NCBI GenBank assembly: GCA_947176435.1
Contig: CAMWQH010000034.1
Coordinates: 1-6,717, forward strand
DNA: 6,717 bases
Direction of reading: 5' to 3'
Source: an uncultured Mycoplasmataceae bacterium
GTDB lineage: Bacteria > Bacillota_I > Bacilli_A > Mycoplasmatales > Mycoplasmoidaceae
Shown here: in pieces, positions 6,663 through 6,717 of the stretch
How positions within the stretch are numbered: position 1 is the stretch's first letter
Layout: each line of letters opens with the position of its first letter
Notes under the pieces: generated by a model
What the model saw: only the letters and a program-made list of their open reading frames with translations
The model's database searches: none
What the model was told of the DNA's origin: nothing
Translations under genes and position numbers: made by a program

Positions 6663-6717
6663 CTCTCTGTTATACACATGTCCGAGCCCACGAGACAGGC
6701 AGAAATGTCGTATGCCG
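6663..6717 (+). other. Illumina Nextera i7 adapter (sequencing artefact, not genome)
   Basis: These 55 bases match the read-through sequence of a Nextera library: the 19-base transposon mosaic end complement (6663-6681), CCGAGCCCACGAGAC (6682-6696), the 8-base index AGGCAGAA (6697-6704; as I recall, Nextera N703), and the start of the P7 flow-cell sequence (6705-6717). There are four mismatches, at 6665, 6669, 6680 and 6707, all C/G exchanges. GC content jumps here compared with the flanking AT-rich genome. The biological sequence ends at or just before 6662. Confidence 0.95.

Noticed and set aside
6663..6717. GC-rich tail as a foreign insertion or transposon end
   Set aside because: It matches the Nextera mosaic end, i7 index and P7 layout, so it is a library adapter rather than an integrated Tn5-like element.

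Overview
The window is a fragment of a mollicute (Mycoplasma-type) genome. The base composition is very AT-rich. Every long reading frame stays open only if UGA is read as tryptophan: UGA codons sit inside EF-G, S7, a glycosyltransferase, a nucleoside deoxyribosyltransferase-like protein and a membrane protein. The ribosomal protein and EF-G sequences are Firmicutes-like. I cannot name the species from the sequence alone. The piece looks like a whole draft contig, because its last 55 bases (6663-6717) are an Illumina Nextera i7 adapter rather than genome.

Layout from left to right. 1-138 is the 3' end of a plus-strand coiled-coil protein. 139-340 holds only a short degenerate frame. 359-919 (minus) is a nucleoside 2-deoxyribosyltransferase-family protein whose last codons lie inside its own terminator hairpin (341-382). 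929-1483 (minus) is an unrecognised four-helix membrane protein, 9 bases upstream of the deoxyribosyltransferase and probably in the same transcript. 1570-3207 (minus) is a 545-residue membrane-bound family 2 glycosyltransferase of the cellulose synthase/hyaluronan synthase type, whose start codon abuts a TA dinucleotide run. 3246-3280 is a strong terminator. 3294-6299 (minus) is the classical str operon, rpsL-rpsG-fusA, with tight spacing, a recognisable promoter at 6341-6370 and that terminator at its end; tuf does not follow fusA. 6427-6662 (plus) is the start of a divergent gene, perhaps a degenerate alpha/beta hydrolase, cut off by the adapter.

The str operon is housekeeping translation machinery. 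The accessory part is 341-3207: three minus-strand genes for surface glycan synthesis (inferred), an orphan membrane protein and nucleoside/base salvage (inferred). I see no mobile element, CRISPR array, tRNA or rRNA, and no convincing new system. The least explained items are the membrane protein paired with the deoxyribosyltransferase-like gene, and the glycosyltransferase with its unusual upstream region.
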